Source of the DNA: Zanthoxylum bungeanum
Lineage: Eukaryota; Streptophyta; Magnoliopsida; Sapindales; Rutaceae
Direction of reading: 5' to 3'
Length of the DNA stretch: 64,000 bases
NCBI GenBank assembly: GCA_019454045.1
Contig: SKCR01026844.1
Location: 27,025-91,024, forward strand
Shown here piece by piece: positions 57,548-64,000 of this stretch. The translations under genes and the position numbers were made by a program. How positions within the stretch are numbered: the first letter of the stretch is position 1; each line of letters opens with the position of its first letter. Below the pieces are notes generated by a model that worked only from the letters and a program-made list of their open reading frames with translations, was not told the origin of the DNA and searched no databases.

Positions 57548-59496
57548 TTGGAAGGTACCAAACTAGAATCCAAATCTGATAAATGCCTATTTATAGGATA
57601 TCCTAGGGAAACCAAAGGATATTACTTCTATCACCCACAAGAGAACAGAGTATTTGTTGCTCTACATGCTATTTTCCTTGAGAATGAATTCCTAAATGCA
57701 GTGGTAAGTGGGAGGAAAGTAGAACTCGATGAAAATCAGAGTGATACTATTCTTGGTACAGAATCCTTAATAGAACATGAACAGTCCATTGGGGATGAGA
57801 CTGTACCACAATCTTCGAATACACAAGAACCGCATAGGTCGGAGAGAGTCAGAAAACAGCCTGAGAGGTATGGATTTCTGATCTCTCCTCATGTAGATAT
57901 TAATCTTATTGAGGATAATGAGCCGGCTACGTATGAGGAAGCGATACAGGATATCGATTCCTCTTTATGGCAATAGGACATGAAGTCCGAAATGGATTCC
58001 ATGTACACCAACCAAGTTTGGACACTGGTTGATGCACCAAAATGAGTAAAGCCTATTGGTTGCAAATGGGTCTTCAAGAAGAAGACTGACATGGATGGCA
58101 ACATACAAACGTGCAAAGCTAGGCTTGTAGCGAAGGGGTATCGTGAACGACATGGTGTCGATTACGATGAAACGTTTTCACCCGTTGCCATGATTAAATC
58201 CATTAGGGTTATGCTTTCTATTGGTGCATATTTTGATGATGAGATATGGCGGATGGATGTCAAAACCACTTTCCTTAACGGAAACCTTTTGGAGGATGTT
58301 TATATGCAATAGCCTGACGGTTTTGTCGTACCAAGACTTGCAAACAAGGTTTGTAAGTTAAATCGATCCATTTATGGATTGAAACAAGCATCGCATTCTT
58401 GGGACCAACGTTTTGATGAGATCATAAAAGAATATGATTTCATTCAAAGCGAGGATGATCCTTATGTACATAAGAAGATTAGTGGGAGCGTATTGACATT
58501 TATTGTCCTTTACGTTGATGATGTATTGCTTATTGGCAATGACATTCCCATGTTAAAGTCGGTGAAAGCTTGGCTTTTATTAAAATTCTCCATAAAAGAT
58601 CTGGGATAAGCAGCCTTTATTCTAGGAATAAAGATCTATCGGAATAGATCTAGAAAGCTGTTTGGACTCTCCCAGAGTACGTACATTGATAAAGTATTGG
58701 AGAGATTCAACATGGATCAGTCTAAGAGGGTACTGTTGCCAGTGTCACATGGCGTCATTTTATCTAAGGATATGTGTCCTAAAACTCAAGATGAGAGAGA
58801 CAACATGAGTTGAATATCGTTCGCCTCAGCAGTCGGATCGATCATGTATGCCATGATATGTACGCGACATGATGTCTCCTATGCTTTGAGCATGTGTAGT
58901 CGCTATCAGGCCGATCCAGGTGAAGATCACTGGATAGCGGTTAAGAATATCCTTAAGTATCTTAGACGAACTAAGGATGCTTTCTTAATCTATGGAGATG
59001 AGAACTTGAGGTAACTGGGTATACCGATGTAAGTTTCCAAACCGATAAATACGACTGCAAGTCTCAATTCGGGTACATATTTTGTTTGAACAACGAGCAG
59101 TAAGTTGGAAATCTTCCAAGCAAGAGACTATTATCGATTCAACAACAGAAGCGGAGTATATTGCTGCAGCTGAAGCAGCAAAAGAGGCAGTTTGGATTCA
59201 AAAATTCCTAATTGGATTAGGAGTATTTCCGTTAATAGCTGAGCCCGTTCCATTGTATTGTGACAATAACAGGGCTATAGCACAGGCTAAGGAACCGCGG
59301 TCTCATCAACGATCCAAGAATGTTCTTAGACGTTTCCATCTGATTCGCGAGATCATACTTCGTGGTGATGTGAATCGAGAAGGTCGCATCAGAAGACAAC
59401 ATGGCAGATCCACTGATGAAAGCTATTCCTCAGTAAAAGTTTGAGCGACATGTATATAGTTCAGGTGTTAGATGCTTGAGTGACTGGCTATAGGCC
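57548..59496 (+). pseudogene. copia A3 reverse transcriptase and RNase H
   Basis: A 142-codon frame (57548-57976) holds LFIGYPRETKGYYFY and HRSERVRKQPERYGF, and ends at TAG right after TGGCAA, the same codon as A1's TAA at 19036. RT continues as KPIGCKWVFKKKTDMDG, RMDVKTTFLNGNLLEDVYMQ, KQASHSWDQRFDE, LYVDDVLLIGND. RNase H is partly readable (59082-59444): TTEAEYIAAAEAAKEAVW, LYCDNNRAIAQAKEP. Further stops at 58045, 58312, 58607 and 58814 and frameshifts near 59000 and 59390. Confidence 0.9.
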
Positions 59497-59507
59497 AAGT
59501 GGGAGAT
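59497..59507 (+). other. polypurine tract of A3
   Basis: AAGTGGGAGAT immediately before the 3' LTR at 59508. Confidence 0.88.
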
Positions 59508-62500
59508 TGTTGGACAACTATGACCCATAGCGTCACTATTTGTAAAAGACATTGTGGTTTTTGTACAAATTAACTATGTGACAATGGAAATTACATTTTA
59601 TCATTTTGTAATTTGATTACTTTAATATATAAATGGTAAAAGTCCTTATGATTAGTTCCGGATTACAAGATATGAGACTGTTGGGTTTCTAGGTTAGTCT
59701 CATGATCATATTAAGCATAGAAATGAATGAATACAACTAAGAAGTATGGCGGAATCATATTTACAAAGGTCGACTTTGGATGTGAAGAACTAAAAAACTT
59801 TATCTCCTTTGTTGAAGCTCTCGGCCAAGAAGTAATTTTATTGATGATGTTGAACAAGCTCCAAGCTTAAATGATTCCAAGCTCTAAGATAAGGTTCCCT
59901 AACACCTTGTATGATCCTTGAAAGTGTGCTAGCAAAGGAGGAAGAAAAACAATTTTTCTTTACTAATTGAGAGGCTCTCGGCCAACCATGAGAGGAGGGA
60001 GAGAGTTTGTGTTTTTCAACTTTTGTTTTTCAAAAGAATTATGAAAAAACAATTACCAAAAATTTGGTATATCTTTCCAAAAGTCAATCACCAAATTTTG
60101 GCTCCAAAATGGCATTAAATGCCCTCACCAACTTATGTCATGAATAGTGATTGTAAGTTACTCACCAAAAAGGTGACAATACATCTATCACTAAAGTGAC
60201 AAGTGAGGTGACGCGCGATGTGACTTATGGGCCCCACTCGATTCAAAATACGAGTGGGCCCGCAAACACTCTCGGGCTCGATTTCGTTAATTCTGAATTA
60301 ACGAACTTCCGTCGCGACGTAATTAAATAATTATGCCTAGAAAAATTACTATTCATGTCACTAACGAATTAATTCTAAATTAACTCGTTTACCCGAATTA
60401 AAATTCAATTTTAATTCCGCGTCGAAATCTAATTTCGTTTAATATATCGAATATATTATTTTATCGATTAATTCCAAATTAATCTTTCTCTCTCTTCAAA
60501 TAGTATTTTATCCCAGATAAAATCTCTCTGTAATTAATCCCAGATTAATAAAGTTCGAATCATACGTCATCGGTGAATCTTCGGGAAGCGATCCAAGAGA
60601 TCCATGGATATGCTGGCAGTAAATCCGATCGTCGGACTATCCGAACGCGTACGTACCTTGTACTATATTTTTACCGATTTACAAGACAAGGTTGGCTTCT
60701 AGCAAAGCTCCATGCCTACCCAATTCTCCAGAATTATTCTTAATAGAATATACGATCTATATCAGGCGTAGTATATCGTAGTATTGTGTATTGCGATCCA
60801 GTTTCTGATGTTCATGTGCAAGGCCTGGGGCTGGAATAATGTCTACCCAGTACGAAGTACATATCGGATATCAAACAACTTGTCTCTTTGAATCGGATAA
60901 TCCTGACCTTGTCATATTATCCCGATGGTTGCAACACAATAGAGAACCAGTTCTGAATCCCTGCGTGATCTTCATCTCCATATGTCTGAAGTGATACTTC
61001 CGTCTTGACATCACACCCAATAAACTACAATTCTCAATAAACCAAGAAGAGGCGTACATAGAACCTCTTAAATTCCTGGACGGCCAAAACCAAAGCGTAT
61101 CGATTGTCGTAAGTACTAGCGATGCAAGTCTTAGGTTAAGACCAAATACACCAACCCTGAAGCGGACTCCCATAGACACATATACATACTACTAATGGAA
61201 TTCTGCGGGGTCCATCCAAAGCGAAGCTGTTTTCCGTACCATCGGTAAAACACAACCTCCTATCGCACTTACATAAGTATCCAATACTTAAATAAATGAG
61301 AACTATGTCGTTATGCCCTCACAATGCACATAAGTACAATACTAGTCTATTCCGTATTATCGATGTCCAATCTCAATAATACTACGACTAGGGATATTTA
61401 ATAATTAAACCTTTATGCATTGATACTGTCTCATATCATCTCAATCCGGAACTAATCATAAGGACTTTTACCATTTATATATCAAAGTATATAAATTACT
61501 AAATGGTAAAAGACAATTTCATTATTACATAGTTAATTTTGTACAAAAAACACAATGTCTTTTACAAACAGTGACGCTATTGGTCATGACTGTCCAACAG
61601 AGACAGTATCAATCCATAACGTTTTAATCATTAAATATCCCTAGTCATAGTATTATCGAGATTGGACATCGATAATGCAGAATAGACTAGTATTACACTT
61701 GTGCGTGTTATGGAAGCGTAACAACATAGTTCTCATATATTTAAGTATTGGATACTTATGCAAGTGTGATATTAGGTTGTGTTTACCGATGGTACGGAAG
61801 CAGCTTCGCTCTGGATAGACCCCGCGGAATCCCATTGGTAGTATGACTATGTGTCCATGGGAATCTGCATCAGGGTAGGTGTATTTGGTCTTAACCTGAG
61901 ATTTGCATGGCTAGTACTTGCGACAATAAATACGCTTTGGTTTTTTTCGTCTAGGATTTTAACAGGTTCTGTGTACGCCTCTTCTGGGTTTATTGAGAAT
62001 CGTAGTGTATTGGATGTGGTGTCAAGACGGAAGTATCACTTCAGTCATATGGAGATAATGATCACGCAGGGATACAGAACTGGTTCTCTAATGTGTTGCA
62101 ACCATCGGAATAATATGACAAGGTCATGATTATCTGATTAAAGAGACTAGTTGCCTGTGATCCGATAAATGCTTCGTACGAGGCAGACACTATTCTAGCC
62201 TCAGGCCTTGCACGTGACATCCGATATTGGATCGCAATAAGCAATACTATGGTATACTACGCCTGATAAAGATTGAATATTCCAGTAAGAATATTTCTGG
62301 AGAATTGGGTAGGCATGGCGTTTTGCTAGAAGCCAACTATGTCTAGTAAATCGGTAAAAACGTAGTACGAGGTACATACGTGTTCGGATAATCCGACAAC
62401 CGGATTTACTGCCAACATATCCAGGAATCTCTTAGGTCGCTTCCCGAGAGATTTTATATAGGATAAAATACTATTTGAAGAGAGAGAACGATTAATTCAG

Positions 62501-63280
62501 AATTAATCGGTAAATTAATATTTTCGATATATTAAACGAAATTAGATTTCGGCGCGGAATTAAAATTGGATTTTAATTCGGGCAAACGAATTAATTTAGA
62601 ATTAATTCGTGAGTGACGTGAATAGTAATTTTACTTGGCATAATTATTTAATTTAATTTGATTTAATTACGTCGCAATGGAAAATTCGTTAATTCGGAAT
62701 TAACGAACCCAAGCCCGGGATGTGTTGCGGGCCCACTCCGATTTTGAATCAAGTGGGGCCCACTTGTCACATCACTAGTCACATCACTTGTCATTTTGTT
62801 TCACCTTTTTGGTGATGGAATTTGGTGAGAAAGATGATGACTTTCTCAACACTCAAGTTTGATTTGTTGTTGACATATACCAACTTTGGTATATCATTAT
62901 TTAATTTTTGAAAACTTGCTCCCATTCTCTCTCATTCACGGTTTCAACAAAGAAAAACACTCTCCCTCTCTTTTGCTCTCATTGCCGAGAGTTCAATGAA
63001 GAAGATAGAAAATTTGTTGCAAATTTTCTAAGTGCTATTACACACAAGGAATCATCCAAGGTGATAGGGAAACCATCCCAAAAGCTTGGAATCAAAGATC
63101 AAGGCTTGGAGCTTGGAGATCAACATTCAAAGAGGAGCTTGGAGACTTCTTAAAGAAAAAAATTTTGTGTTCAACACCTTCAAAATCCAATCAAAGTAAG
63201 TATGATTCTGCCATTCTTCTTTATGTATTCACTTGATTTCATAGCTTAAATTGATCTTAGGAGTACTTAGAAACCCAACA
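59508..63280 (+). repeat. A3 3' LTR, interrupted by solo LTR A4
   Basis: Pieces 59508-59678 and 61605-63280, split by A4 within AGATATGAGACAGTATC. Ends AGAAACCCAACA. LTR ORF at 61851-62129; hairpin array at about 62450-62760 (the first unit is lost by a deletion); donor-like GTAAGTATG near 63197. Confidence 0.93.
59679..61599 (-). mobile_element. copia A solo LTR 'A4' (1,921 bp, minus strand)
   Basis: Plus-strand ends TGTTGGGTTTCTAGG ... GACTGTCCAACA with a perfect 5-bp duplication GAGAC (59674-59678 and 61600-61604). Complete LTR with no internal region, so formed by LTR-LTR recombination. Its LTR ORF (61179-60871) is 102 codons, the longest version in the window. It lies in opposite orientation to the LTR that hosts it. 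Confidence 0.95.
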
Positions 63281-64000
63281 GGTATGCGGTGTTGGTCACA
63301 TTCGAGTGGCTTGTCATTGATCTAATGCCAAAGAAACCATTAGATTTTTAGGAGAAGATTATATACAATCAAAAGTAAATGTTCATGCATATGGTATGAC
63401 TTATCATGTGGTTACTCATCTATACAAAGCCCATAGAGTGCCCCTAAACGTCTTAGGGTTAAACTAGAATGGTTTTAAAAAAAATTCTAGAACAGCTCTT
63501 GGCGTCGCGACGCAGTCCCTCTGCGTATCACGACGTGCACCAAAAATCCAGTAACCATATACTACTTCACGCATCGCGACGCATGCTCTCTTTGGCGTCG
63601 CGACGTGAGCCAGCTTTCCAGGATCCAGAATTTTAATTACACATCATGCACTATTTCTTCAGCAATATACAAACCACAATCACAATAAACACATCGCTTA
63701 GCATCAATTTCACTCTTTAATACCACCACATAACCAAGTCATAACCATAACAAATATACCACATAACGTCAATTACACCTTCCTACAACCATTATAAACT
63801 CTATCTCAATTTCAAATTTAGGGATTTTATAAATTAGGGAACTCCTCAAATCTCTAATTCTTTAACTCAAAACCAAATATTCATCATTAAACTCAAGCCA
63901 ATAACATTCTTCAAGCATCAAATCATCAAAACTTAGTAATTTTAGATTTGGATTTTTGCCTTTCTCACCTTAAATCAAATTATTTCTTCACAAGTATAAT
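63281..64000. other. unassigned repeat-like DNA (right target of A3)
   Basis: Continuation of 50584-51456. No gene recognised. It contains a GC-rich island of palindromes, GCGTCGCGACGC (63502-63513), GCATCGCGACGC (63571-63582) and GCGTCGCGACGT (63595-63606), within otherwise AT-rich DNA. CpG-rich words like these occur in some plant Ty3 LTRs, but I cannot assign this one. Confidence 0.45.

Larger units (their letters stand above)
51457..63280 (+). mobile_element. copia element 'A3', full length, carrying solo LTR A4
   Basis: Perfect duplication GGTAT (51452-51456 and 63281-63285). Order: 5' LTR, exact primer-binding site, leader, gag, protease, integrase, RT, RNase H, polypurine tract, 3' LTR. 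The LTRs are clearly diverged by about 6% in the stretch I compared, much of it C-to-T/G-to-A. All ORFs are broken. Confidence 0.94.

Overview
This window is plant heterochromatin-like DNA, most likely from a eudicot. It is AT-rich, has no intact host gene, and almost every base belongs to LTR retrotransposons, a hAT DNA transposon or short non-autonomous elements nested inside one another. I see no bacterial, organellar, tRNA, rRNA or CRISPR content. The species cannot be named from the sequence.

Layout. 1-5055 holds a candidate small hAT-like element (557-939), two arrays of a degenerate dimeric ~90-bp minisatellite (about 962-1262 and 2883-4215) and a minus-strand Ty3-type gag remnant. That gag is split: its other half lies at 46578-46980. 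The gap is an Athila-like Ty3 element ('G1', 5056-46577). G1 was invaded by a copia element in its 5' LTR ('A2', 5906-10215, then deleted), by a minus-strand copia element in gag ('B', 10853-37026) and by two ~360-bp hAT-type MITEs (38658-39015, 43019-43380). B's left LTR carries a full copia element ('A1', 12510-28943, TSD ATATG). A1's 3' LTR carries a 4.7-kb hAT transposon (20848-25593, TSD GGCATAAC) and an Athila-like solo LTR ('G3', 25777-27504, TSD ACCTG with one copy changed). That gives about five nesting levels with internally checkable junctions. Downstream of its integrase, G1 carries a short cysteine-rich accessory ORF and a broken, intronless copy of a LOG-type cytokinin phosphoribohydrolase gene.

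46980-51456 holds a deletion derivative of a related Athila-like element ('G2', minus strand), which lacks the LOG insert, followed by unassigned repeat DNA. 51457-63280 is a third full copia A element ('A3', TSD GGTAT). Its 3' LTR was hit by a reverse-oriented solo LTR of its own family ('A4', 59679-61599, TSD GAGAC), creating a long inverted repeat. 63281-64000 is the other side of A3's target.

Most notable: (1) both copia families carry arrays of short AT-rich perfect inverted repeats with 3-nt loops in their LTRs, and the A copies show paired base changes that keep the pairing; (2) copia A has a ~2.2-kb non-coding leader bounded by conserved splice-donor-like (in U5) and acceptor-like (just before gag) sites, suggesting a leader intron that removes the primer-binding site; (3) the LOG-like sequence inside G1; (4) in-frame stops at the same codons in A1 and A3. 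No element here looks coding-competent; most stop codons look like C-to-T or G-to-A decay.
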